This document shows, in pieces, positions 35,164 to 43,986 of a DNA stretch of 58,170 bases. The notes beneath the pieces were generated by a model, which did not search any database, was not told where the DNA came from, and saw nothing but the letters and a program-made list of their open reading frames with translations. Both the position numbers and the translations under genes were made by a program. Source of the stretch: Acidobacteriaceae bacterium (GTDB lineage Bacteria; Acidobacteriota; Terriglobia; Terriglobales; Acidobacteriaceae); NCBI GenBank assembly GCA_003139795.1, contig PLGM01000081.1:14334-72503 (forward strand), written 5' to 3'. The stretch's first letter is position 1, and the number at the start of each line of letters is the position of its first letter.

Positions 35164-35262
35164 CAAACCCTCTCCATAACGCCGCTGCCGGGAGGTTCCG
35201 CGAATCTATTTCATGTGATCTAGAGCGTTCCTCGTATGCCTGACCCTACAGGAGGTAGTCCT

Positions 35263-35388
35263 ATGGCTGTATGTGAGAGAGATCACACTCCGATGTGGCG
35301 CAGGGCGCTCCCGGCGTCGGGCGACTCTCCACTTTGGCTCGCGAAGTGCTCGATGCCCCGTAGCGGCTCGAAGCGATACGATGAATAG
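35263..35388 (+). CDS. Possible 41-residue leader ORF before folD
   Basis: An ATG at 35263 lies seven bases after an AGGAGG, the best SD in the region, and the frame runs 41 codons to a stop 12 bases before folD. The peptide (starting AVCERDHTPMWRRALPASG) has no recognisable features. The CRP-type palindrome lies inside its first codons. It may be chance. Confidence 0.3.
   Translation: MAVCERDHTPMWRRALPASGDSPLWLAKCSMPRSGSKRYDE
35272..35287. promoter_or_regulatory. CRP-type palindrome TGTGA-N6-TCACA
   Basis: TGTGAGAGAGATCACA fits the E. coli CRP half-site consensus perfectly on both arms. It lies in the 237-bp gap between the divergent cytochrome operon (start 35163) and folD (start 35401), at a distance suited to activation of the cytochrome operon. 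A Crp/Fnr-family regulator is encoded at 19315. The link is an inference. Confidence 0.5.
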
Positions 35389-35400
35389 TTGGAGCCGATG

Positions 35401-36315
35401 ATGCCAACCATTCTTGACGGCGCGGTGATTGCCGCGGCAATCAGGCAGGAAGTGGCCGGGGAGGTCCGCGCGCTCGGCCGCCAGGGCGTCCGGCCGGGAC
35501 TGGCGGCAGTGCTGGTGGGCAACGTGGCCGCATCGGAAATCTACGTGCGCAGCAAGGTGCAGACCTGCGCCGATCTGGGCATCTATAGCGAACTGATTAC
35601 GCCGCCCGAGAGCGTGACCACCGAAGAAATGCTCGACCTGGTGGCCGCCCTGAACGATCGCGACGAGATCGACGGCATTCTGATCCAGTTGCCGCTGCCG
35701 GCGCACGTCGATGCAAAAGCGGTGCTCGATGCCGTTTCGCCCGCCAAGGACGTGGACGGCTTGCACCCGGTGAACGCGGGCCGCTTGCAGGCGGGAAGGC
35801 CGGCGCTGGCGCCCTGCACGCCGGCGGGAATTATCCAGATATTGCAGCGCAGCGGCATCCCCATCGCCGGCCGGCACGCCGTGGTAGTGGGCCGCAGCGA
35901 CATTGTGGGCAAGCCGGTGGCGATGCTGCTGCTGCACCAGAACGCCACTGTAACCATCTGCCACTCGAAGACCCGCGACCTGGGCGCGATCACCCGCCAG
36001 GCCGACATCCTGGTGGCCGCCATCGGACGCGCCGGCTTCATCACCCCGGAGATGGTCAAGCCCGGCGCGACGATCATCGACGTGGGCATCAACCGCATTA
36101 GCGAGCAGACGGAGTTCGACAGTTTTTTTGCCGGGGACGCCAAACGCGAGGCCGCCTTCGTCAAACGGGGTTCGACGATTGTGGGCGATGTGCATCCCAA
36201 AGCTTTCGAGCATGCCGGCGCCTATACTCCGGTGCCTGGCGGCGTGGGGCCGCTCACGATCGCCATGCTGATGGCGAACACAGTGTGCGCGGCCAAAATG
36301 CGGCGAGGGCTTTAG
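35401..36315 (+). CDS. folD: Methylenetetrahydrofolate dehydrogenase / methenyltetrahydrofolate cyclohydrolase
   Basis: A 304-residue bifunctional FolD. Motifs: SEIYVRSKVQTC with catalytic Lys, GILIQLPLPAHVD, KDVDGLHPVN, the NADP Rossmann site VVVGRSDIVGKPVAMLL, IIDVGINR and TPVPGGVGPLT. It supplies 10-formyl-THF, used by the PurN enzyme encoded nearby. Two adjacent ATGs at 35398 and 35401 are possible; the second has better spacing from GGAG. coaE follows after 3 bp. Confidence 0.96.
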   Translation: MPTILDGAVIAAAIRQEVAGEVRALGRQGVRPGLAAVLVGNVAASEIYVRSKVQTCADLGIYSELITPPESVTTEEMLDLVAALNDRDEIDGILIQLPLPAHVDAKAVLDAVSPAKDVDGLHPVNAGRLQAGRPALAPCTPAGIIQILQRSGIPIAGRHAVVVGRSDIVGKPVAMLLLHQNATVTICHSKTRDLGAITRQADILVAAIGRAGFITPEMVKPGATIIDVGINRISEQTEFDSFFAGDAKREAAFVKRGSTIVGDVHPKAFEHAGAYTPVPGGVGPLTIAMLMANTVCAAKMRRGL

Positions 36316-36318
36316 GCG

Positions 36319-36999
36319 GTGCTACGCGTAGGACTCACTGGCGGCCTGGGCAGCGGCAAGAGCACCGTCGCAGGCTATTTGCGCGCATTGGGCGCCGAAG
36401 TTGTCGAGGCCGATGCGCTGGGCCGGGCGCTGATGGAACCGGGGCAGGCGGTCTATGCCGAAATTGTGCGTGCATTCGGCCCGGAGGTTGTCGGTTCCGA
36501 TGGCCGCCTAGATCGTGCGCGATTGGCAGAACTGGCTTTCCAGGGCGGCCGGCTCAACGATTTGAATGCCATCGTGCATCCGGCGGTGATCGCGGCGCAG
36601 CGGCGCTGGATGGACGAGATATTCTCCCGCAATCCGGCGGCCGTGGCCGTGTTGGAGTCCGCGCTGATTTTTGAGGTGGAGCGGGATGCCCGCGCCCGCG
36701 GCGAAGAGGAGAGTGTACTGGCCGATTGGCGTCGTCGCATCGACCGCGTTGTTCTGGTCACTGCCCCCGAGGAGTTGAAGATCGCGCGCTATGGGGCCAG
36801 AATCAGCCCCACCGGCGCCGGCCGCGCGGCCGCCGAAGCCGATGCCCGCCTTCGGCTGGCGCACCAGGTTCCGGATACGGAAAAGGCCCCACGCGCGGAC
36901 TATGTTCTTGACAACACGGGAGATGAAGCAGCCCTCCGCGCGCAGGTTGAAGCGCTGTGGGAGCGCCTCAAGGCGGAGAGCAACAAATCTCTTGAGTAA
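36319..36999 (+). CDS. coaE: Dephospho-CoA kinase
   Basis: A 226-residue P-loop kinase, last step of coenzyme A synthesis. Walker A is GLTGGLGSGKST; VVEADALGRALMEPG and NAIVHPAV are family blocks, and VLESALIFE carries the substrate-binding acidic residue. Starts with GTG at 36319. Tight spacing behind folD suggests one transcript. panB and panC, in the same coenzyme pathway, lie 9 kb away. Confidence 0.95.
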   Translation: MLRVGLTGGLGSGKSTVAGYLRALGAEVVEADALGRALMEPGQAVYAEIVRAFGPEVVGSDGRLDRARLAELAFQGGRLNDLNAIVHPAVIAAQRRWMDEIFSRNPAAVAVLESALIFEVERDARARGEEESVLADWRRRIDRVVLVTAPEELKIARYGARISPTGAGRAAAEADARLRLAHQVPDTEKAPRADYVLDNTGDEAALRAQVEALWERLKAESNKSLE

Positions 37000-37099
37000 G
37001 AGTCTTTAGAATAAGAAGTGGCAGCCGCGCCCCATCCCCATGGAACCGGGTCGCGCGCCAGCCGTATCAGTATAGGAAGGTCCTTCGGGTCTAAAAGTC

Positions 37100-38254
37100 A
37101 TGAAACTTCGCCGGGTACTTCTGGTTCTTCTGCTGGTGGGTGGATTCTGGTACCTCACCACGCATCTCCCCACGGGGATGGGCCATTTCTCGCTTCTGGA
37201 CGCGCATGGCTCAGGCTCCCCGCTCAAGCTGACCGAGGCTGAGGCCGCGCCCGCCTACGACGCCGAAGAGCAGAACAATATTGCCGTCTACAAACGAGTG
37301 CTGCCCTCGGTGGTGAACATCACTTCCACCACCCTGGTCTTCAACTTCTTTTACGGGACGGTGCCGCAACAGGGCCAGGGTTCCGGATTCATCCTCGACA
37401 AGGGCGGTCACGTGCTGACCAACTACCACGTGGTGGAGGGCGCCAACCGCGGCATCGAGGTGATGCTGAGCAACAAGCGCCGCTACGCGGCCAAGGTTGT
37501 GGGCACCGACAGGGCGCACGACCTGGCCCTGTTGCAGATCGACGCGCCCAACCTGGAGCCCGTCACGCTGTCCGACTCCGCCGCACTCGCCGTGGGCCAG
37601 AAGGTCTACGCCATCGGCAATCCCTTTGGCCTCAGCGGCACCATGACCCGCGGCATCATCAGCTCCATCCGCTCCATTCGAGGTTCGGAGGGCGCGCCCA
37701 TCGAGGACGCCATCCAGACCGACGCGGCCATCAACCCCGGCAACTCCGGCGGCCCGTTGCTGAACTCGCACGGCGAGGTCATCGGCATCAACACCATGAT
37801 CGCCTCCAACGGCGCCGACCAGAGCTCCGGTATCGGTTTTGCCATTCCCATCAACACGGCGAAGGCCGTATTGGCCGACCTGACCCGCTATGGACGCGTC
37901 AAGCGGCCCTCGCTGGGCATCGTCGATTACCCCATCGGTCCCGATCTGGCCTCGCAGATGGGCCTTTCCGCGGATTACGGAGTTCTGATTCAGAAGGTAA
38001 TTCCAGGCGGCGCCGCGGAGCGAGCCGGCCTGCGCGGCGGCAACCAGCAGGCTTACGTGGGGAACACCCCCATCATGCTGGGCGGCGACCTCATCGTGGC
38101 CATCGACGGCCAGGAAGTCAACGAGCCTCAGGACATCAACGCCATCATGGACAAGCACCAGGCCGGCGACACCATCAGCGTCAACATCCTGCGCAACAGA
38201 AAGCAAGTTACCATCAAATTGATTCTGGGGGAAGCGCGGGACGCTAACACTTAG
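37100..38254 (+). CDS. HtrA/DegP-type serine protease with PDZ domain
   Basis: A 384-residue S1C protease. An N-terminal membrane anchor (LLVLLLVGGFWYL) holds it at the inner membrane as in DegS. The catalytic triad is visible: His in LTNYHVVEG, Asp in RAHDLALLQ and Ser in NPGNSGGPLL. One PDZ domain follows (GVLIQKVIPGGAAERAGL to GDTISVNILRNRK). A single PDZ and a membrane anchor resemble DegS-like regulators rather than two-PDZ DegP. It may take part in envelope stress or protein quality control. Confidence 0.94.
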   Translation: MKLRRVLLVLLLVGGFWYLTTHLPTGMGHFSLLDAHGSGSPLKLTEAEAAPAYDAEEQNNIAVYKRVLPSVVNITSTTLVFNFFYGTVPQQGQGSGFILDKGGHVLTNYHVVEGANRGIEVMLSNKRRYAAKVVGTDRAHDLALLQIDAPNLEPVTLSDSAALAVGQKVYAIGNPFGLSGTMTRGIISSIRSIRGSEGAPIEDAIQTDAAINPGNSGGPLLNSHGEVIGINTMIASNGADQSSGIGFAIPINTAKAVLADLTRYGRVKRPSLGIVDYPIGPDLASQMGLSADYGVLIQKVIPGGAAERAGLRGGNQQAYVGNTPIMLGGDLIVAIDGQEVNEPQDINAIMDKHQAGDTISVNILRNRKQVTIKLILGEARDANT

Positions 38255-38291
38255 GCGTGGGGCTAATCTATCGTTTTGATCTGTAGGTTTT

Positions 38292-38321
38292 GCGGGCCGT
38301 CCGCCGTGGCGGACGGCCCGC
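38292..38321. terminator. Perfect 14-bp hairpin between convergent genes
   Basis: GCGGGCCGTCCGCC (38292-38305), a 2-base loop, then GGCGGACGGCCCGC (38308-38321). Placed between the ends of the protease gene and the leftward gene at 38338. There is no U-run on the plus-strand exit, so it may act as an intrinsic terminator without U-tract or as a bidirectional barrier. Confidence 0.7.
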
Positions 38322-38337
38322 TCCGTCAGTCATACTT

Positions 38338-39168
38338 TTAGAAACCAGCCTCAGCTTCGACATACTCCGCGCGCGCAACCTGAACGCGCGCCAAGCCGAC
38401 CGGCTCGCCATAGTGATCGGCCACGATGGCAGCGGTTTGGGCTTCATCCAGGTACGACCGCACCGCAGCCAACTTGATCGTCGAATGAGCGGCCATCTGC
38501 GCCACTTGAGCCTTGCTGGAGACCGATTGAACCAGGGCAAGCATCGCGGTCACAATGGTCACCACTCCCTGGATTGCGGCCAGGGCGTGCTTCTGGCTCG
38601 CCGGGTCCACAATCTTTGCCGACTGGAGCAGAGAAGCGTTCACCTGCTGCTGCAGGGTCACCACTTGAGCCTGCAACTGCGCCAGCACGCTGGCTGAGGG
38701 ATTGGTCAAGTACGCCTTGGCCTGGGCAACAAGCAGATTTGACGCAGCGTCGAACCCGATCGTCGCGGCAGTAAAGATCGGCGCATCCGCCGGCGCCAGC
38801 AGCGCGGCGGTCGAGCCCACTGTCGCCACCGCGCTTTCGAGGGCCGGCGTCCAGTTCACAATGTCCTGCGCCACCGTTGCGCCGGAGCAGCCGGACAGGA
38901 ATGGCAAGGGCAGCAATAGGGCGATCAGAGCCCAGGCTCCCAGCTTCGCCGTAGAGTTGGTGGCGGCGGAAGGACTGCCGGGGTCTTTGGCGAGCAGTCC
39001 AAGAAGGGCAGTGGCCATGGCGCTCACAAGCGTGACCACTGTGCCCGTTCCGGCGGTGCCCATGGTTACGCCTTGCTGCGAAAGCACCCCCGCGACGGTG
39101 ACGATTGCAATCAACAAACCGGCGGCCGATGTCTTGGGGTGGTTCCAGACGTTTGAAATGGAATTCAT
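38338..39168 (-). CDS. Hypothetical membrane-associated protein
   Basis: A 276-residue protein of unknown function. It begins NSISNVWNHPKTSAAGLLIA and has a first hydrophobic segment (AGLLIAIVTVAGVLSQQG), a second (VVTLVSAMATALLGLLAK) and a third ending in a lipobox-like LLPLPFLSGCSG near residue 94. After that it is Ala/Val-rich and helical, with coiled-coil spacing (VLAQLQAQVVTLQQQVNASLL). The first 60 residues resemble the small holin-like proteins of prophages, and the next part a lipoprotein of phage or secretion origin; it could be a fusion. No clear family. Confidence 0.7.
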   Translation of the reverse strand: MNSISNVWNHPKTSAAGLLIAIVTVAGVLSQQGVTMGTAGTGTVVTLVSAMATALLGLLAKDPGSPSAATNSTAKLGAWALIALLLPLPFLSGCSGATVAQDIVNWTPALESAVATVGSTAALLAPADAPIFTAATIGFDAASNLLVAQAKAYLTNPSASVLAQLQAQVVTLQQQVNASLLQSAKIVDPASQKHALAAIQGVVTIVTAMLALVQSVSSKAQVAQMAAHSTIKLAAVRSYLDEAQTAAIVADHYGEPVGLARVQVARAEYVEAEAGF

Positions 39169-39632
39169 ACAGGAAGCTCCTTTTATAGGAAAGGGCAGCA
39201 GGAGCCGCCCTGGTTGACGATCGGTTTGGCAACTACAAGGCGGCGCCCGATCCGCTGCCGCCTAAGAGTTCGTTCGAGCCAGCGGCCGGCTCCGTTGCAG
39301 GCCAACCGCTGGACTTGGGTATTGGCAGCTCTCAAGAGGTCAGGCGACCCCCGTGGTTTCGGCCAGGCCGCCTGCAAAGGGCCGCTGCCGCGCAGACGCA
39401 GATGGTCCCGCGCCCCGGCGCCATCCGCTGGGGGAGGGCGTGCTCATTCGCCGGGAGCGGCATTTCCATCCTTTGTCTGGCTATCTCTAAGCCTACGTAA
39501 TCCGGGCCCATCTCTCTGCAAATATCTGAGAAATAACAAGTGAGTAGAATCAGTTATTTACAACGGCGCATGAGCACCCGCCTCTTGACAGCGGGCCGCG
39601 AATGTTCCGGCAGGTGCTGAATCGGGGTACCT
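39169..39632. other. 464-bp gap, no intact gene
   Basis: It contains an open frame on the plus strand (about 39200-39490, for example AAPDPLPPKSSFEPAAGS) that has protein-like composition but no start codon and a stop just upstream; it could be a decayed gene or chance in GC-rich DNA. A perfect upstream AGGAGCTTCC precedes the 39168 start. Confidence 0.35.
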
Positions 39633-40037
39633 TTAGCTTGTGAGCACGGTAACAGACTCGAGCGCCGCGGCTCGGGCCAAACTGCGGTCCAGTGTGCCGA
39701 GCGGCAGACTCTCGCGAAGAGCCAGCTCCAGGTAGGCTGCGTCGTACACGCTGAGCTGATGAACGCGGGCCAGACGCAGAACAGCTTGCCCGTCGCCAAG
39801 GTCCGCAACCCTGATGGCCATGCGCGCAAGGCTGCGCAAAAACGCATCCGCATCGGTTGCGGCGATACGCTTCCTTCGTTCCGCAATGAGCAGAATGTTC
39901 CGAATCTCGTACCATCACAGAGAAGGAACGACTGCGCCGTCCACCTGAGCCAGAGTCAGCAGACTATCGGCTAGGTCGCTGGTTTCGTCAGGCAGTGCCC
40001 AGGCCGCGGAGACGGAAGCATCCAAAACGAAAATCAA
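39633..40037 (-). pseudogene. VapC-like PIN toxin gene interrupted by an in-frame TGA
   Basis: Reading from the TTG at 40037, the frame encodes 40 residues starting LIFVLDASVSAAWALPDE, a typical PIN start with the first Asp. It then meets TGA at 39915-39917, exactly where homologous toxins have Trp (PSL-stop-WYEIRN, where PALWWFEVRN is usual), and continues open for 93 more codons through LSVYDAAYLELALRE and LGTLDRSLARAA to TVLTS and a stop. One TGG-to-TGA change explains the break. The gene directly follows the antitoxin stop. Confidence 0.8.
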
Positions 40038-40289
40038 TCAGAACCTCCGGCCCTCTTCCTTTGCCGACAGAATCTCCGCGACGGTCATGCCCCTGCTGCG
40101 GCGGCCGATGGCGCGTATCTCTGCCGCGGCCTGGGCGGATTCGTCGCTGCGCGGTTCCTGCTCAGGCACAATGCGCGCGATCGGGCGCCCATGTCGCGTG
40201 AGCCGGAACGTAGCCCCGCGTTCAACCTCATCAAGAAAATGAAGAAGTTTGGCCTTGACCTCGGTAACGGGAATATCGCGCACAGACAC
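40038..40289 (-). CDS. Phd/YefM-family antitoxin
   Basis: An 83-residue antitoxin: RDIPVTEVKAKLLHFLDEVERG, then the strand-turn TFRLTRHGRPIARIVP that marks the Phd/YefM fold, followed by a flexible toxin-binding tail (MTVAEILSAKEEGRRF). The start is GTG at 40289 or, better spaced from GAGG, GTG at 40283. Its partner toxin gene is interrupted, so this may persist as a solitary regulator or anti-addiction antitoxin. Confidence 0.88.
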   Translation of the reverse strand: MSVRDIPVTEVKAKLLHFLDEVERGATFRLTRHGRPIARIVPEQEPRSDESAQAAAEIRAIGRRSRGMTVAEILSAKEEGRRF

Positions 40290-40335
40290 CTCAAAATGAC
40301 CAGATTTTATGGTTAGATTATAGCTCCATTCTCGT

Positions 40336-40989
40336 TCACGCGCCGCTCATAGCAGAAATCTTCACAAACCGCCGTCCGCGAATCTCATACTCTCCACTCG
40401 CCACGCGGGCAATGGCCTCGGTATAGGCGATGTGCTCCTCGGCCAGAATCCTGCCGGCCAGCGAGTGGGCGTCGTCGGCTTCGATGACCGGAATCGCCCG
40501 CTGCACCACGATCACGCCATGGTCCAGGTGATCATCCACAAAATGCACCGTGCAACCGGTAACCTTTACCCCGTGCTCGAAGGCCTGCTCCTGCGCCTCG
40601 AGGCCGGGAAACGCCGGCAGCAGCGAAGGATGAATATTGAGAATGCGGTCAGGGAACGCGGCTACAAACTCCGGCGACAGCAGCCGCATATAACCGGCCA
40701 GGCAAACCAGATCCACTCGGTGCGCGCGCAGGCAATCGATCACCTCGACGTCGTGCTCCTGGCGCTTGCGCCCCTCGGAGAGAAAAACCTCATTCGGCAG
40801 CCCCAGTTCCCGCGCGGCCTTGAGGCCCCCGGCCTCGGCCACGTTCGAGACCACCACCGCAATCTCCACGCCCTTCAGCCGTCCCTCGCGGATCGACCGG
40901 GCAATCGCGAGAAAGTTCGACCCGCGGCCCGAGAGCAGGATACCCAGCCGGACCGGATCGCGGTTGCCGCTCACCGGGTTGAGGCTCAT
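40336..40989 (-). CDS. purN: Phosphoribosylglycinamide formyltransferase
   Basis: A 217-residue GAR transformylase using 10-formyl-THF. Motifs: RLGILLSGRGSNFLAI (phosphate loop), LAGYMRLLSPEFV and the catalytic block ILNIHPSLLPAFPGL with Asn and His, then GCTVHFVDDHLDHG with the catalytic Asp. It overlaps purM by ATGA (purM first), an order common in bacteria. The first 12 residues are an extension before the domain. Confidence 0.95.
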   Translation of the reverse strand: MSLNPVSGNRDPVRLGILLSGRGSNFLAIARSIREGRLKGVEIAVVVSNVAEAGGLKAARELGLPNEVFLSEGRKRQEHDVEVIDCLRAHRVDLVCLAGYMRLLSPEFVAAFPDRILNIHPSLLPAFPGLEAQEQAFEHGVKVTGCTVHFVDDHLDHGVIVVQRAIPVIEADDAHSLAGRILAEEHIAYTEAIARVASGEYEIRGRRFVKISAMSGA

Positions 40990-42035
40990 GTGTACTGCAC
41001 CCGGCGCTCACCCTTCACCACGCGCCCGATCACGAAGAACTTCTCCTCGGCCCGGTCCAACAGGGTCTTCGCTCGCGTGAACTTGGCTGCCGGGATCGCC
41101 GCAATCAGCCCCACACCCATGTTGAAAGTGCGCATCATCTCTTCCTGCGAGACCTGGCCCAATGCGCGCAGATGATCGAAGATCGGCAGCACCGGCCAGG
41201 AACCTATCTCCACCTGCGCCCCAATGTTTTTGGGCAGGATGCGGGGCAGGTTCTCCGTGATGCCGCCGCCGGTGATGTGAGCCATCCCGGAGGTCAGCCC
41301 CGCCGTCACCAGCTTCTGAATGACCGATAGATAGCTGCGATGCGTCCTCATCAGCGCGGCGCCGGCCTTCTCCCTGATGGCGGTTACATATTGCGTGGGC
41401 TTGTATCCGGCCACCTCGAAAAACAACTTGCGCGCCAGCGAATAGCCGTTGGTGTGCAACCCGGTCGAGGGCAGGCCAATCAGCACGTCGCCAGGCTTGA
41501 TGCCCGCGCCGGTCACCAACTTTTCGCGGTCCACCGCGCCCACGATAAACCCGGCCAGGTCGTACTCGCCATCGGCATAAAAGCCGGGCATCTGCGCCGT
41601 CTCGCCGCCAATCAGCGCGCAGCCGTTGGCCTTGCAGGCCTCGGCCAGCCCGGTCACCACGCTCTCGGTCACCTCCGGGTCCAGCCGGCCGCTGGCCAGG
41701 TAGTCCAGGAAGAACAGCGGCGTGGCGCCCTGCACGGCAATATCGTTCACGCAGTGATTCACCAGGTCCGCGCCCACTGTGTGGTGCATCCCCAGCTCGA
41801 AGGCCACCTTCAGCTTGGTGCCCACCCCATCCGCCGAACTCACCAGGATGGGATTCTTAAAGCGCTGCAAGTCCAGCCGGAAGAGCGCGCCAAAGCCGCC
41901 GATGCCCCCCAGGACGTTCCGGTTGAAGGTCTTCTGCGCCAGGTACTTGATGCGCTCTTTGGCGCGGTCGCCACTGCTGAGGTCGACGCCGGCGTCGGCG
42001 TAGGTCACGGATTTGGATTTGGGTTCTTCAGGCAC
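40986..42035 (-). CDS. purM: Phosphoribosylformylglycinamidine cyclo-ligase
   Basis: A 349-residue AIR synthetase. Signature: TYADAGVDLSSGDRAKERIK at the N-terminus, LVSSADGVGTKLKVA, VNDIAVQGATPLFFLDYLA, ALIGGETAQMPGFY, LPSTGLHTNGYSLAR and HITGGGITENLPR. It starts with GTG at 42035. Together with purN it forms a two-gene purine unit; the other pur genes are not in the window. Confidence 0.96.
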   Translation of the reverse strand: MPEEPKSKSVTYADAGVDLSSGDRAKERIKYLAQKTFNRNVLGGIGGFGALFRLDLQRFKNPILVSSADGVGTKLKVAFELGMHHTVGADLVNHCVNDIAVQGATPLFFLDYLASGRLDPEVTESVVTGLAEACKANGCALIGGETAQMPGFYADGEYDLAGFIVGAVDREKLVTGAGIKPGDVLIGLPSTGLHTNGYSLARKLFFEVAGYKPTQYVTAIREKAGAALMRTHRSYLSVIQKLVTAGLTSGMAHITGGGITENLPRILPKNIGAQVEIGSWPVLPIFDHLRALGQVSQEEMMRTFNMGVGLIAAIPAAKFTRAKTLLDRAEEKFFVIGRVVKGERRVQYT

Positions 42036-42123
42036 GATGCGGGCTTTCTACGGATGGAGTTCAAGCCGGCGTAGCTCACCGGAAACCACGATTCTAGCAG
42101 GATTTGAGCGATGCGGCAGTGCA

Positions 42124-42576
42124 TTAAAGAAACCGCCCCCGCTCCTCGGCCGTGGGGACCGGACAGCTCTCCAGCCGCCCCCAGAGGCGGTACCGCCAGT
42201 GGGCAATAAGCCGGTAGCCCAGGTCCCGCACTGCACGGGGAACCCAGCCCAGCACGGTAGCTACGGCCGGCCAGGGGCGCGGCAATTCGCGAAGGACGGT
42301 CAGCACCCCATCCGAGCGGATCAGCAAGCGTTCCGCCGGGCTGCCGAGGTCGCGGACAACGAGGAATGTGCTGGGACCCAATGCCGGCTCCAGTGCGCCG
42401 ATTCCATGCCACGCCAGCACCCCAGCGATCTTCGGCGACTCGTAAGGCGCAAAGCGCAGCCGGTCCCGCCGGTCGCGGGTAAGAAACCACCGCACCGAAC
42501 GGTTGCAAAAGACGCAATGGCCATCAAAGATGACCAGCAGGCGGTCGCCGATCCCGTCCAATCCGTTCACACTCAT
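42124..42576 (-). CDS. DCC-family (DUF393) thiol-disulfide oxidoreductase-like protein
   Basis: A 150-residue protein with the family opening [18 protein letters not shown], where the CxxC (Cys-Val-Phe-Cys) matches the DxxCxxC signature, followed by FAPYESP and a C-terminal helical part ending in [18 protein letters not shown]. The fold is thioredoxin-like; partners are unknown. Ends 88 bp before purM's start in the same direction and may be independent. Confidence 0.85.
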   Translation of the reverse strand: MSVNGLDGIGDRLLVIFDGHCVFCNRSVRWFLTRDRRDRLRFAPYESPKIAGVLAWHGIGALEPALGPSTFLVVRDLGSPAERLLIRSDGVLTVLRELPRPWPAVATVLGWVPRAVRDLGYRLIAHWRYRLWGRLESCPVPTAEERGRFL

Positions 42577-42650
42577 CGGGATGCCAACATAAAGGAGAGG
42601 GATTCAATTCGGTCAATGCGCAGCGATCCATCTTCTATACTGAACCCACC

Positions 42651-43985
42651 ATGAGTCCCCAATTCCCAGCCCCCGTCCGCACCCGGTCTCAAGCCCTGCA
42701 GCAGCGCGCAGAGCGCTTTTTCCCCGGCGGCGTGAACTCGCCGGTGCGGGCGTTTCGCGCAGTGGGCGGGGCGCCGCCGTTTGTCGAGCGCGCCGAGGGC
42801 GCCTGGCTCACCGATGCCGACCGCAATCGCTACATCGACTACTTCGGCTCCTGGGGATCGATGATTCTGGGCCACGCTTTTCCGCGGGTGGTCGAGGCTA
42901 TTGAGCGCGCCGCCCGCAACTCTCCCAGTTTCGGCGCTTCCACCGCCGCCGAGGCCGATCTGGCCGAGCGCATCACTGCCTGCTATCCCGCCATTGAAAA
43001 ACTCCGCTTCGTCAGTTCCGGCACCGAGGCCACCATGTCGGCCATCCGTCTGGCCCGTGCCGCCACCGGACGCAAAATCATCGTCAAGTTCGAGGGCTGC
43101 TACCACGGCCACTCCGACGGCCTGCTGGTCAAAGCCGGCTCGGGCGTGGCTACCTTCGGGATACCTGGGTCGGCCGGCGTGCCGGAGGAGATTGCCCGGC
43201 TCACCCTCGCCCTTCCCTTCAACGACCTGTCCGCGGTGGAAGCAGCCTTCGCCGCCCACCCAGGGGAAATTGCCGCTGTAATTCTGGAACCGATCGTCGG
43301 CAACGCCGGCTGCATTCCGCCTGCGCCCGGCTACCTGGCCGGCCTGCGCGCGCTCACTGCCCGCGAAGGGGCTCTGCTCATCGCCGATGAAGTGATGACC
43401 GGCTTCCGCGTAGCCCTGGGTGGAGCACTGGAACTCTACGGCATCGACGCCGGCCCCGCCGCTCCGGATCTGGTCACGCTGGGCAAGATCGTCGGCGGCG
43501 GCCTGCCCGTGGGCGTATTCGGCGGCAAACGCGCGCTCATGGACCTGCTGGCCCCGCTTGGTCCGGTTTACCAGGCCGGGACGCTCAGCGGCAATCCGCT
43601 CGCCATGGCCGCCGGCATCGCCACCCTCACCTATCTTCAGGACCACGCCGCCCAGGTTTATCCCTACCTCGAAGCCACCGCAAAGGCGGTCGCCGAGGGC
43701 GTGGCTGCGGAAGCCGCCCAGGCCGGCGTTTCGCTCACTCTCAACCGCGTGGGCGCCATGTGGACCTGGTTCTTCACTCCCGGCCCAGTCACTGATTACG
43801 CCCAGGCCGCCCGGAGCGATAAAACCGCTTTTGGGCGCTTCCACCGCGCTATGCTTTTGGCGGGCGTGTGGCTGCCTCCCTCTCAATTTGAAGCGGCCTT
43901 TCTGGGTACGGCGCACGGCGATGAAGAGACAGCCGCAACCATCGCCGCCGCGCGTGAAGCCTTCCGGGTCGTTGCCGCCGGATAG
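42651..43985 (+). CDS. hemL: Glutamate-1-semialdehyde 2,1-aminomutase
   Basis: A 444-residue PLP enzyme of the C5 pathway making 5-aminolevulinate. Features: [71 protein letters not shown] and [17 protein letters not shown] with the PLP Lys. It ends 1 bp from the convergent polysaccharide deacetylase gene. A truncated hemE-like fragment of the same pathway lies 5.5 kb away. Confidence 0.96.
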   Translation: MSPQFPAPVRTRSQALQQRAERFFPGGVNSPVRAFRAVGGAPPFVERAEGAWLTDADRNRYIDYFGSWGSMILGHAFPRVVEAIERAARNSPSFGASTAAEADLAERITACYPAIEKLRFVSSGTEATMSAIRLARAATGRKIIVKFEGCYHGHSDGLLVKAGSGVATFGIPGSAGVPEEIARLTLALPFNDLSAVEAAFAAHPGEIAAVILEPIVGNAGCIPPAPGYLAGLRALTAREGALLIADEVMTGFRVALGGALELYGIDAGPAAPDLVTLGKIVGGGLPVGVFGGKRALMDLLAPLGPVYQAGTLSGNPLAMAAGIATLTYLQDHAAQVYPYLEATAKAVAEGVAAEAAQAGVSLTLNRVGAMWTWFFTPGPVTDYAQAARSDKTAFGRFHRAMLLAGVWLPPSQFEAAFLGTAHGDEETAATIAAAREAFRVVAAG

Positions 43986-43986
43986 G

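Noticed and set aside
42573..43916. 447-codon minus-strand frame antisense to hemL
   Set aside because: hemL has all family motifs on the plus strand; the antisense frame is Gly/Arg-rich with no motif.
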